From NCBI RefSeq assembly GCF_037975245.1, contig NC_092572.1, positions 3,759,501-3,823,500 of the forward strand: a DNA stretch of 64,000 nucleotides, given 5' to 3'. A model generated the notes under the pieces. It was not told where the DNA came from. It did not search any database and worked only from the letters and a program-made list of their open reading frames with translations. Origin of the DNA: Apostichopus japonicus. Taxonomy: Eukaryota; Echinodermata; Holothuroidea; Aspidochirotida; Stichopodidae. Below are positions 49,045-61,284 of this stretch, in pieces (position 1 is the first letter of the stretch; each line of letters starts with the position of its first letter). Made by a program: the position numbers and the translations under genes.

Positions 49045-52000
49045 TTATTTCGGTGTAGATTTCTCAATAATCAGTGCGCCACAACTGTTATCTAACAGTA
49101 TCCGACCACTTTCGCGATACGTGCAATCCCCATTCTTTAGATATTTTTTGAATTTGGATACCATTTCAGGAGAAGCGGTTTGTTCAAAATCTTTCACATG
49201 CGTCAGAAAATCAAGCAGTTTTTTACCATCGGCACTACCGTCTTCAAAAATAGAAGATATATCCACAACAGTACGTAACATAACAGTTTTAAAGTTAACA
49301 CTTTCTGTTTTCAAGAACTCTTCGACTGTTTTCGAATTAACTTTCTCAGCTGGGTGATCCGTCAACTCCGGGAATTGTTCTGGCAGTTTCCAAGAACGGT
49401 TGTGATCTGTTCAATTAAACAAGAAATTAAAACGATAAAAGAGAACAAAGAAATATCTCTTGAAATGAATTTTGGTTTACAGCATATAATCTAAAAGGCA
49501 CAACCAGTGGAACTTGTGAGTTTCCTTTAACTTCGAAGCAAATTGTTAAACTCACTGTGAAGTTTGTACCAAAACAAATCCACTATTTTGATGTACTTGC
49601 ACTTTTTTAATTAAAAGTTATTTTTTAACTCTATCAACAATATGATACTTCTTTATTACAGGTTTCTCATTTTTTCAACAAAAATCACAATGTATTATTA
49701 TAACAAAAGAGACTTATTCATTCAAAAAAAATAACTGTAAAAGGGGCCCATTCAGGTATTTATTCAATACTGTATATACTTCAGTATACGTATCAGAACA
49801 ACGAAAATTCCAGGGCAGATTGCAATAATTAACAGTTTACTCGTGAAAGTTTAATTGAAGAAGAAAATCTCAAACACGGTGTCTTCTGGCTTAAGCCAAT
49901 TAAAATCCTATTTGGAGCGATATTATTAGTTCGCGTTTACAAAATGGCCGGGGCCTGTATGGCCAAAGATATATTTGAAAAACTGAGTAACATTTTGCAA
50001 TATCTGTTATTACACCCGATACACATAGAGAACACAGTTACTACTGTAAATCTTACAGTTTTGTACCACAGTAACTTACTGGATCGTGCTATAATTCGGT
50101 AGCATGTGCTATTAGAATTACAGTAAGAACTGGGGATGTGTAATTCCAACAAATCCAGTTGTTTGGGATTTGATGGAATTACAAATATCCTCAGTTCTTA
50201 CTGTAATCCTTATAGCACATGCTACCGATTTATCAGATTTGTCAGCACGGGCCAGTATTTACTGTGGTACAAAACATTGAGATTTACAGTAGTTACTGTA
50301 ATCTCTGTGTGAATCGGCTGGTTAGTCACCTGCTGTTACTACAATTAGCAACAGTCCGCCGTCTTCCAGATACTCGTACATATTCATGACTTCTCTCCTC
50401 CAATCTTCCATGTAATACAACACGGAAATGGCATTGATGAAGTGAAATTTCTCCGAACCTGGTGGCACTTCACTACAAAACTCCTCCCACGACTGATGAT
50501 GAAATTTCCATGTGGCACCTGTGATTGGTTTGTCTGTAACAATCTGCTGGTAGTTTTCGATGGCATCTCCTGGCTCTAACGCCCTGTTGAATATCTTTGG
50601 ATAATATGCAGACCACCGTCTCACAAAATCATAGTCAATTGTTCCTGTAAATTGTAATGAAAGTCGAGAGGTGCCTTGCGCTAATATCAGGAAAATATTA
50701 ATTATAGATTAGCTTTGTTTAATGAAAATGATCCTGTGCACCGAATTGATTTTGATAATAAGTCAGATTCCTGTAGGAGAACAAGCTGAAATATTGCAAA
50801 ACATATAAAGACAAAGAAAGACAGTTATATATAGTGCGACTTTAACGCCAGCGCTTTCTTTTCTATACATCTTGGCAGCGGCATGAACGATATCATTATC
50901 ACCCTGGAAGGCAGTTATATTGCGACGCTAAGCAACTACAACAGAAAACTGGAGAAGCCAAAAGGCTGTTGCCTTGCACTTAACGTCGAGTCGCTATTTC
51001 GTTAAGCATTGTATTCGGGATCTGAGTGTTTGTGTCTTTAGTTTTTCCCCTGTCCTATAGGGACCTTGATGGGGACTTCAGTGTCCCTCCTGATCCTTTT
51101 TTTCTACTAAACTAAACTAAACTTCTGTTGTCTCTTACATTATAAATTAATCAACTTTTTGATCGTTGCTAACGCAAGGTAGTATCAACATGTGTAGGGA
51201 CCAAAGATATAATACTGCCCTCTATTGTATGATTTTAAAACTACACGCGATGTTTTTAACCCAAAGATTCCTTTCGGTCATCTATTGAAAAGTTTCGGAA
51301 CCTACAAGTGTGCATCTCTGGCATTACGAGCCTGTCAGTGTTATGCTGAAGTGACCACCGACATGACATCAAATACACTATGGAGGCATCAAGAACAAGG
51401 TCGGATGCCGGGTACAAAAGTATCTTTAGAATCCGTTCTCTTACCCTTCATATCCTATACATATAAAACAAATTTAAAAAAATTGTGATATATCCCATAT
51501 TTTCCCGGGCCTCCTGCATATGTCACGAGCCTCGGTTAACCCCGTTAAGTTGTAGCTCCCTTGCTATGCCACCACCCCTTGCTATGCCACCACCCCCTTC
51601 AACATATCAACGACTCGAGGAGACTGTATTGACATTATCCCGAGTTATAAATAGAATATGTTCTAATGAGACTCACATATTGTTCCTTACGGATTTTTTT
51701 AGTAGCCAGTCTATTGGGTGTATGGAAACAAAATCCATATTTTTTTTTTAAGGCACAGTCCTAGTTCGGAAATTTTTCATCCTATGATTCAGGAGAAGTG
51801 AATTTTTGAACCTCGCGCCAACTGAATTAAATCTATTTTGAACAGTGGAGAACGATGAGCGACTGTGACGTCATCTCGGCACTTCGTTTCCGGGGCTGCA
51901 GGGACGCTATCATAAGCAAGCTACACTATTAAAATTTCTGAAAGTGAAAGAGCGATTTAGATGGACATTTCTCGGTGAAGTGGCAAACTAGCAATCTTTC

Positions 52001-53232
52001 GGAGAGTTAAAACGTTCCAGAATTACTTTACTAGTATTTGAGAGATTTTTTAATCAAAGCTGTATGCGAAGTCTGCACACTTTCCTGTGTACTTAAGCAA
52101 GGTCATGCTTAGAGTGATATATTTTGCATTCACAGCCGTACGCTTAGTCTGTGCACACTCCTTTGTACTGTAGCAAGGCGTAGTTAAGAGTGATATCTGT
52201 TGTATTCACAGCCGTACGCAAAGTCTGTACTCACTCCTGTGTACCGGTACCAAGGCATAGTTTAGAGTGATAATATATTTTGTATTCACTGCAGCAGTAC
52301 GCAACGTCTGTACACATTCCTGTGTAGACCTACTGCAGCAAGGCCAAGCTTAGAGTGACATCTTTTGTATTCACGATGTCTGTAGACGTTCCTGTGTATT
52401 GTATATGAAGGCCCTAGAGTGAGATCTGATCGAGACTATCAATGTGCCGCACTGACGTCACGTCTCGGCGTAAGTCAGTGTAAGATTCGAATTTTCTGGC
52501 AGGACGGGCCAACATTTCAAGCACTCTATTACAGAAACTAGAAATTCCTGGCAGGACAAGTCTTAGGGCGATACAAAGACAAATAATGATATGACCGGAA
52601 GGGCTGGATCCCATTTTTCACTAATTAAACTTTGTAAATTGTTATCAATACAATTAATTTATTCAGCCAATGTATAAATATAACACATCGAAATTCAGAT
52701 CGTTTCTCCTGCTCCGTAATAAATATGAGTAAGAAATTTATAAAATACCCCAAAAAAATGTGAAGCTATATAAAAAAAAACGAATATAAAAATATAAAGA
52801 TATGCAAAAGCATTGAAAGAAATCTAAAAATTTGAAGAAAATGTAATATAAAAATATGTACCGTAGCAAAAAGGCTGAAAAGTGTCAAAATGTGCAAAAC
52901 TAAAATAGGAATAACTAAGTAAAAACTACAAAGAAAATACAGATATCCGTTATGACGAATGAAATCATTTTACAACAAATGGTAAATATTATCCGTTAGT
53001 AGACGTGGAACAACTCACCATCGCTGCAACCAATCCCCAGCATTTTCAGAGGACTCGAATCTTTACGGCCATTCGGTTTTAACTTCGGTAAAAGATTTTC
53101 GTCGAAGACTGTTACGATCCACTGCAACCAGTTAACGTACCTGTTGCTAATCTTCAGGTAGTTTTCGAAACACTTTTCATAATATTCTAGGTCGTTCCCT
53201 AAACTCTCCATGTTGTGACTTTCGAAATTCAT
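49045..53232 (-). CDS. Histamine N-methyltransferase-like methyltransferase, three exons
   Basis: Exons on the minus strand: 53232-53019, 50644-50330 and 49406-49045. Introns are GT-AG (donors gtgagt, gtgact; acceptors ttacag, aacag) and phases join in frame to 296 residues, against 292 in human HNMT. The SAM motif I is LGIGCSDG at 65-72, split by intron 1. Family landmarks include YYEKCFENYL (17-26), LYYMEDW (147-153), GGLLLIVVTA before intron 2, DISSIFEDG, and LLDNSCGALIIE near the C-terminus. HNMT transfers methyl from SAM to the imidazole of histamine in the cytosol. From memory of human numbering, N283 and Y146/Y147 have counterparts (N283, Y148/Y149), but E28 aligns with R31 and Q143 with S145, so the substrate may differ. 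The ATG is preceded by 'cttcag', so a 5' non-coding exon may splice just before it. A candidate poly(A) hexamer ATTAAA lies at 48987-48982. Confidence 0.92.
50015..50318. repeat. Long foldback in HNMT-like intron 2, arms about 130 bp
   Basis: Left text (gttactactgtaaatct, ttttgtaccacagtaa, cggtagcatgtgctat, attacagtaagaactg) returns in reverse complement on the right, in mirrored order. The spacer is about 30 bp. It ends only about 11 bases from the exon 2 donor (gt at 50329-50328). A related foldback is at 63328-63639. Confidence 0.88.
52058..52430. repeat. Tandem repeat, about 78-bp unit, four to five copies, HNMT-like intron 1
   Basis: Each unit has 'gccgtacgc(t/a)(t/a)agtctg', 'cactcctgtgta', 'agcaaggc' and 'agagtgatat...ttgtattcac'. 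The last unit is truncated. TGACGTCA CRE-like octamers occur on either side (about 51866 and 52453). Confidence 0.85.
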
Positions 53233-53239
53233 GCCCTGA

Positions 53240-55760
53240 AGTTTAAAAATGAAAATGAGTGATCAAAAAAGTCAGACTAGCATATATAGTGAATAACCTG
53301 GAATTCGAACTGTGTGTTTCAACAAATATAGTCTATGCATTGTTCGTTCTGCAATACTGAACAATAATTTCCGTGTCAGCATTCTGAAGTCGTGTCAATA
53401 TCTATTGAAGAAGCACCTGCCAACAGATCGCACAAATACATGTATTTTTGTATGACCATACATGTATGAAGCTCAACAGAGTTTCGCCTTTTCAGTTTTC
53501 GTGTACGATAGGGTTCAGACTTCAACCTCTGTTCATTTCAAATGTCATAGGTTTGACCTCTACCTTACGGGGCTGTTCATTTATACTAAACCAAAATACA
53601 AAACGATTCAAGTTTTGCTTTTTAACGTATTGTTTATATTACAAATGGTTTTGGACTTTAAATTGTTAATTGTCCCAGGCATATCGGCGAAAGTGTGCAG
53701 TGAGGCGACACACTCCCATGAGTAGCAATACAATTATCCACCGTTTGTGATCAACCAGGTCGGATTTTCTACTCCAAATATTGCCTATCCTTCATGGAAA
53801 AAACCCAATTCGAAGTGGGTTTTTTCTTCAACTTCTTTTGGAACGACAAGCTTGACAAGGTTAGAATATGATATAATAGGGAAGGCCAGCGATGGGTGTG
53901 GGGTTAAAGCTAGCCGTTCATATTCACCAAGTTTAATGATGCATACAAAAGCCGCCTATAGCCTGTACCTGATAGATAAAGTGCTGTGATAGTTCTACTG
54001 ACACTGAATCGAATTTATTTGTCAGTTCTTACACAGTTTCGTTTGGTAACGCTTGTCTGGTAACAATTTGAAATATCACTTTTCAGGTCAAGGACGTATA
54101 ACGTAACGTGCGGTTGAGTCGGAGTCGATTCGCGTTTCAGTCCCGAACGGGGAAATGTTAGCGACCAGCTTTGAAGGAATAGTTTATACAAAACACAAAT
54201 TTCACAACAAACGTCGAACATGTATTAAAAAAATGTAAGAATAACATTCACCATTGTCTAATCCTATGTCTAATCCTATGTTCAATATTCATCAAGAGGA
54301 CCACACATTTACGAAACCGAGTGACAATGTAGAAGCTCTCCCTTTTGAGTATTTTAATCCGGGTATATTATAATTTAGATTAAAACATCCTACCCGATAA
54401 AATACACCCCGTTTTATAATACTCCCTATACTAATACACGGGGTGTAGGCCATATGATCAATACTGCTCAAGTATACCCTTAACGGAGAGAGAGGGGGTC
54501 TTTAGACTGGATAAACTTCTGAAATACAACGCGACATTAGATTTCTGAGGTGATGACTACACACATAGCATGTATGTTATACTATTAATTCGTACTAAAC
54601 ACCAAATATAGTAAGGCAAGAATAGTCGCAGTAGTTATGGTGTACTACATCCACAAACCAGTGACATTGATTAATGAACAGCTAGATATAACTGAAATGC
54701 ATCCATCGAAGCAACTCCCGGCTTGTCTCTTGCAACAAGTTGAAGATCAACAGCTCACACAAAAACGTCAACCTACACCGCTACTTTAAGTAGAGTCTTC
54801 ACGTTATCCAATGAAGTGCCCAATTAATTGTCCAGCTTGAAATAAATCCTTAAATAAATAACAACTTTAAAACAATGCACAGAATTGTGAGCCACCTCTC
54901 AGGGTATAAGTGTGCGAAATGGGAAAACGAAACGGAATCTTTACCATGTTTCTATTACAAAAAAGGAATACTTGGTTCCACGAAACAAATGGTTACTGCT
55001 CGAACTGTAATGCGACGTTTTAAAAAGTACAGTAACTGAAACGTGGCTTCAACAGAGCAAATACTCGTATGATGTAAACGACATCTGGCATTGATTTTTC
55101 TTATATAGATTAGGCTGACCGCAGACTGCGTCTGTCCTTCGGAATTTCACCGGCAGTGACCGTACAGACGATCGATAACCTAGGTACAAGTTAAATATAG
55201 TACTAACTAGTAATAGTATAAACTATAAATTTATCGTTGTCTACTGTAATAAGTAGGCCTAGGATATATCAAATTGCTAGGATAGGAAAGTAGAATTCAA
55301 CTCAAGTAATGGTGATTACAAACTTTGTTGGAACTGATATGACCGTCTGATCCTGTTGTTTTCCTATGTAGGCTTAGCTGCTAATTTAAAAAGCCTAAGA
55401 TGCAATACGACAGAAATCCTTGTTGTTCCACCCAAGCCAATGACAATGAAGTTTATGAATATGGAACGCAAAATGGGGAAAATCAAGCGACAACAACGTT
55501 TATTAAAGTTGATGATTATATAATGACAACGTGTTTTGAATGATGTTACACTTATGTACTACAACAACATAACTGTCTACAACAGCTACGTAAAATAGTA
55601 TAACAAAAATATTCATTAATATCATCTTTCAGTATGACAACATCATTTTCTTTTGTAATGTCATAGTTAATTATTTTAATGAAACCGCATATTATAAAAA
55701 CATAAACACACGTGAAACATGCACTGCACTGATAACAAGCTGACAACAGGATATGGTGGC
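53240..55760. other. No gene recognised upstream of the HNMT-like ATG
   Basis: A promoter and 5' exon for the minus-strand gene should lie here or beyond, but I found no convincing TATA box, Inr or CpG cluster. Confidence 0.4.
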
Positions 55761-55761
55761 G

Positions 55762-55928
<167 letters not shown>

Positions 55929-57416
55929 TAACGGAAAAACTGTTAAACAGCTATGCTGCATTTAGAGAAAGGCTGGATCTCGAGTGAGATACAATAATTT
56001 AATTAGGTAATTTATTGGAAGTTAAACAGCCAATGTTTGGTTTTTGCAGAGCTTACGAGCAAAACTATAACTCTTCTTCAGACGACTTCAAACGAAAGTT
56101 AAACACCAGTTAGGCTGTGTTAGGCCTAACTTAGCTGGGAGGCTAGGAGTCTAACTGCATGCGTTAGCCTAACGTTAACTTCATACACAACCCTAGCATA
56201 TAGGCTAGTATAATTATGTGAAGTGTGTACCACATTATACTAGTAGGGTTTCAGTAGTATTCTCCGCCAGTAATTTCCGCTGATTACTTTCCACTGAAAA
56301 AAATTCTTGTGTGAAAAAAAAAACAACTTCTTCTTTTCCCACTTACATGTACACTGTGTTTATCATCAATTTTAGGATATCAAATCCAGGATGATGAAAA
56401 TAACAAAGTATCAAAGAAAGTCGAGAAGGATGGTTATCAGACCCGTCAACTCTCCCGGTTTTACCGGGAGACTCCCAGTTTTTACCCGAATCTCCCGGCC
56501 TCCCGGTTTCATATTCTATTCTCCCGGTTTTTTAATGATTCATCACTTGCGACATTTCTGAAAATAGCCAACAATTAGTCCTAATTTAAAACTTCCTAAT
56601 ATAACGTCGAACAGGAAAGGCTATTCAGTGTAGTTCGCAAGAACAAGACAGACAGTCGGTCAAGTCTCAAGCTTGATGGGACTCTATCTAGCATACTAGC
56701 CATGAAGTCACAGTACCCAGAGTCCACTGTTCCCTGTTTCAAATGGAAGCCTACTAAAGAAACCCTGTAGAAAGCGAAGCGAGCTGCTGTAAACTAAAAC
56801 AAGAAACACTGATTGGATGATTCTCTCACTGTATTGCATAAGTAGACTATACTTATTGAGGAGTATTTATCAGTGGCGGAGAAACAGGGGGGTTGGGGGG
56901 TTTTAACCCCCCCACTTTTTGAAGAGGGGGGTTGGCCCACACAATCAACCCCCCCCCCCCAGTAATGTTCTGTTATAGCCTATGTTATGTGCTCCAAATG
57001 GCATAATAAATCAAATTAATAAATTTGAAATTGTTAAAGTCATTTCAACCTTTTACCTGGTAGGCTACATCAACAATTAACGACCGAAAACCGAGTTAGA
57101 ATTGACCGACACATTATTTCTAGCCCCTTTCCCCCACCTTGCGCATTGGAACTTGTAGCTCATAGCGCTAACTTCACCCCACAACAGAAATACACAAAAT
57201 AACGTTTTGTTGCTGTTGAATAGCTTTGGAACTGTATACACTTGCCAACTTCAACGAGGTGAAGGAAGGAAAAGAAAAAGAAGAAAGAGAGAAAAGGACC
57301 AAAGGATGGAGTAGAAAATACGGCAAGAAAACGGGAAGAGGAAGAGGAACAGTGACAACATTATTCGAATTTGTAAAGCAAACAGCAGATATCACATCAT
57401 ATCAGTGAGCATTTTC

Positions 57417-57655
57417 GTAGTGTTAGCTCAGTGGTTAACGCCGGTGCCTTTCAATCATAAGATCCCCGGTTCGAGTCACTCCCAGATTAATGTATGTCGT
57501 CCAGTTACAGAGTTGTTGACAATTAACAATTCATAATCATGGACGTTAAATATGAATGTAAGAGACTGGCTTCGGTCAGCTTGCGGCTTTGATAAGCCAA
57601 TTAGGCTTCTTCGCGAGTTCCTGCTTGCAGGAGGATCTAATGTACATAGCATGAA
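57417..57655 (+). mobile_element. tRNA-derived SINE
   Basis: A box: gttagctcagtggttaac (57422 on). B box: ccggttcgagtcac (57466 on), at normal tRNA spacing. No acceptor stem pairing is seen, so it is not a tRNA gene. The body contains 'ttgataagccaattaggctt' and 'gcgagttcctgcttgcagga', which look like a conserved SINE core, but I cannot name the family. Transcription would be by RNA polymerase III. Confidence 0.75.
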
Positions 57656-57686
57656 AATGGCGTTCCACGATAAACAGCCTCCAAAC

Positions 57687-58226
57687 CATGGGCGCAGATC
57701 CTGGTGAGGACAGCGGGACGCGTCCCCACCAACTTTTTCAGTAGTGGGGACATGATATACCGTGTCCCCACCAATTTGTCTTTGCATTTCAAGTTCCCCT
57801 GTATGGAACTTTGGCGCAGTTTGATCCAGCATTGTGCAAATGACATGCAGCAGTTCTCATTTTATTGTATTTTATCCACAGTTGCACAGTTTCACAGCAT
57901 TTGCGGCAGTCTATATTTGTTTTCTGGGAGAGGACCCCAGACCCATCGTATATACAAAAGTCTACTTGGAATATTTGTCCCCTGATTTTCTTTCTGCAGA
58001 TGCCCATGCATTTCTCCAAACTAAATTTCTAAGCAATGAGATCTAAAACTTAAGGAGGTTTAGGAGCATCATTAGGTCTGGGAAGTGTTATTTCCGGCGA
58101 TCTGGGAGGTATATTTGCCCCAAAAAATCGTACGCTACGCGCGAACCCATGGTCGCGCTCCGCTTAGATAGTGTCATAGAACAGACACGCGTCCCCACCA
58201 TTATCCAAGACTGATCTGCGCCCATG
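57687..58226. mobile_element. Inner hAT-type MITE of the nest, 540 bp
   Basis: The ends catgggcgcagatc and gatctgcgcccatg are perfect 14-bp repeats. The flanking octamers ctccaaac and gtcaaaac agree at 6 of 8. It contains the hairpin module (58130-58172) and the extended core atttccggcgatctgggagg. Confidence 0.88.
58130..58172 (+). repeat. GC-rich hairpin module (copy 5)
   Basis: gtacgctacgcgcgaaccca, then tggtcgcgctccgcttagat and agt. Two positions differ from the consensus but the hairpin is kept. Confidence 0.8.
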
Positions 58227-58753
58227 GTCAAAACTGTCGATGTGTGTAGTGTTCGGTTTCGGAAATATCTGGTATATTTTTATTTCCTTCAACGAAATTT
58301 TTTAGTAGCCGTCTGAATTTTCGAAAATTCCCTAACCAACATTCTTCATCATACTTCATCATACTCGTGCAATTTTGACCCGTCTGTTAGGGTTTGAAGG
58401 AGGTTTTTCTATATCGGTTGTCCATAGATGATATTTTGTGCAACATTATGGGTATGTTTTGAAGTGAATTTATTCACGAGAATTGTGAATTTTCAAATTC
58501 TGAACAGTGGGGCTGACGGATATTGTGGGCCGCGATGAAGAATCACCTACAAAAGCAATGATCCACAGGATATGTGATGAAGTCGAACATGATGTGTGAC
58601 TGGTGACAATCTTCAAAAAGGTTATAGATGAGAAAAAAAGTATTTGGAAAAAACTTGGTTGTCAGGCAAAAGTGTACATATGGTTGGTCAGTTTCAAGCC
58701 ATTTCAAGTGCCATTTCCGGTGATCTGGGGGTACCAAAACCAGAAATTTTCTT

Positions 58754-58956
58754 GTACGCTGCGCGCCAACCAATGGTGGCGCTCCGCTTAGATAGTAATT
58801 CGCGCCCCCCGGGTTAGAAACTCCTGCATACGCCCTGGTTAAATGCAGCTTTTCAAGGCCTGGGCAGTGCCATTTACTTGCAGTCTGGGAGGCAATATTT
58901 GCCAAAAAATTCTTGTGCACTTCGCGCCAACTTATGGTGGCGCTCCACTTAGATAG
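58754..58956 (+). repeat. GC-rich hairpin modules (copies 6 and 7, tandem)
   Basis: Copies at 58754-58796 and 58914-58956 are 160 bp apart; each is preceded by '(g)tgccattt(c/a)...tctggg' core text. This suggests a duplicated unit of about 160 bp. Confidence 0.85.
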
Positions 58957-59159
58957 TGAGCCAGCAGTTATGACTTTTTATTTCATCAATGGCCTGCAAC
59001 CCCCCCACTTCTGACAAGAAATCTCCGCCACTGGTATTTATATCATTTCAGTTGAAAATTACCAACCTCCCTATTTTCCCCTCGATCTCCCTATTTTGTG
59101 GACATGAACAATGTTATTCTCCCTATTTGGGGTCAAACAGGTTGACAGGTCTGGGTTAT

Positions 59160-61280
59160 ACTACAACAATAAAGGAGTTTACCCCTGTTCGACCTCTCAA
59201 GAGGTCCTCCGGGGGATAATATTTAAGTGCTGTGGAATATAGACAATCTTTTTTTTTTCTTTTTTTTTTCTAGGGAAAGTTGTCTATTATTCAACCAAAA
59301 AATTAGGCAAAGACAGATGTATAACTTGTATTTGTGTGGTAAAACTATGAAACAAGATAAATGATTCATAATAATACTACAACTTTACGAGATTAATTAC
59401 TAAACTAAATACGATCGTACTCCGAGACAGTGTCATGTTAACATTGTCGGTTGCGATGCATATAGATTAACTATGATTGAGTATGAAAGAGACGAGAATA
59501 AAGTAGGTTACCTCTAATAGCAATACTACAAAAGTTGAAGTCACCACCAATCAGAAGAATCCTAGGTGATGGGACAACAATTTCTAGCAAAGATTAAAAA
59601 TCAACTATGAAGTCACTTTTGGTTGCCGTGTTTTTGCCTGACTCTGATGGCCTATCAATAACAACCGTTCGCAAAATGACATTTTGTGACCGAAAGGTGA
59701 CCTCTAAACATTCGAATGATTATATGTGTGTGCCTTATTATATTATCCACCTTGAGGTTTGACCTGGCTAAGATTGCCAAATCTCTGTGAACGAGATTTC
59801 TGATGAAAAGTGTATCCAGTAACAGTAGTACGAAGGTCAGAGATCAGAGATTGTTAGACTTTGGCCAGGTCTCAAACAGATACATTAAGTCTAGTTTTTC
59901 TTCAATTAGAACAAATGATCAAGGCAAATCTTCCCAGTGAGAGACCTGCATTCTAGAGCATCCCTTTCAATGTGAGTCTACTAGTATTGAGCGAGGCTCT
60001 TTGAATAATAATAGGCAAACGATATTTTCCTGACCGAACACAAGGATGGTTTGCGATTATGGGAAATAATGGTCTCATTAGCCTAGGCGGTGGTCTGTGC
60101 CTAATCCATCCTTTAAAAAACCACGAGGACGAATAAAGCGCTCAATCCTCTGAGCTGCATGTCGTCCCAAAAAAAAAGTTTTGCAAGGGTATTGTTACGT
60201 AGTGATAGTAAAAATGTCCGGGTCAGTGGACCATGAAGACCGATAGCTGCATTTGGAAAGACCATTTTTGACAGAATGACACGGAATTCACAGAAATTGG
60301 CAAACAAAATACGAGGAAATAACTACCAATTGACTAGTGAAACTCGTGAAAAAATGACGTGCCAAAAAATTACACCTTACCAGTGACAAAGAAGCAGCTA
60401 AAATAAGACAAACTAACAGAGGTCAGTAAAACGTGTGGCGGCCGAGATCAGCGCCAGAGTACAACACAGACAATGTTGATTATTTATGTTATAGATCCGA
60501 GAGAAGTAACATTTAATGTGCAGTGCCATATCCCTCTAGTGTCCTTAATTGATCTCTACTATGCAGTCAAATGTTGAAACTTCTTCAATTGCCCTAACCA
60601 TTACATCATGATCTTAGAATTTCAACTACTCAGGCTCTACAAACGTTGAAATAGGTCTATGTACATTAAAACAATTTAACAAAATGTTACGAAAAGTAGG
60701 CTAACGTGTGCATGGCAAACATTAGTTAACCAACTCGAAGATATAAAATGATGCAGACTTCTATTTTGGTTTGGTGGATACTCACTGCCAGGTACAGTTT
60801 GCTGGCTTGACTTATCTGTCTGCCTGGTATCGTTTGGATGTATTGGTATAGAATGTGCACTAGGCTGGTGATGTATTGGGCACAGATGGTGCACTAGGCT
60901 GGTGACTGGTGACAAATGTATAGTGATCCACTAACAGGAGAGAACACAATTATAACCTGTTGGTAGGAGGAACAAAGCGGAACCAAGAGGCAGCTCGAAA
61001 CTTGTCAAAATGAAACAGAAAACTGTTGAATTATGCAGATAAACTTTTGACGGGTATTATACCAGCACGGTATACGAAAGAGGTACTAACTAGTAAGGTC
61101 GGTTACACTCAAACTATACAGTAGTAGTAACTGGTCCGAAAGTGTCGCATTCTACTTACAGCAGTCAACAAATAACACTGTAGTTAAATGGAGGAGGCCG
61201 CTGTAACGGTTTGGCAAGTTTCATCGTTGTTTTCTCCAACTAGACCGTGGTATGACAGTCAATATCATGCTTGGATTTTA
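59160..61280. other. No gene recognised
   Basis: 59540-59900 has a few phrases reminiscent of non-LTR endonuclease regions on the minus strand, but no readable frame. Otherwise featureless. Confidence 0.35.
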
Positions 61281-61284
61281 ATTT

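Larger units (their letters stand above)
56871..59033. mobile_element. Middle hAT-type element of the nest, 2.16 kb, exact TSD
   Basis: The ends cagtggcggaga and tctccgccactg are perfect 12-bp repeats. The exact duplication gtatttat is at 56863-56870 and 59034-59041. It carries two hairpin modules in tandem (58754-58796, 58914-58956), a SINE (57417-57655) and a further MITE (57687-58226). No transposase. Its TIR shares the first 10 bases (cagtggcgga) with the 24929/46667 family. Confidence 0.93.
56438..59153. mobile_element. Outer TIR element of a three-level nest
   Basis: The ends cagacccgtcaac and gttgacaggtctg agree at 12 of 13. The flanks share ggttat directly outside (56432-56437 and 59154-59159), shorter than the usual 8 bp. 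The interior near both ends is made of 'ctcccgg' or 'ctcccta' motifs. Without the inner element (56871-59033) it would be about 545 bp. Confidence 0.75.

Noticed and set aside
51866-52453. TGACGTCA octamers as a cAMP-responsive promoter
   Set aside because: Two octamers in HNMT-like intron 1 with no other promoter sign; chance cannot be excluded.
57226-57408. Lys/Glu-rich 60-residue frame
   Set aside because: Purine-rich low-complexity DNA inside a transposon; no domain.
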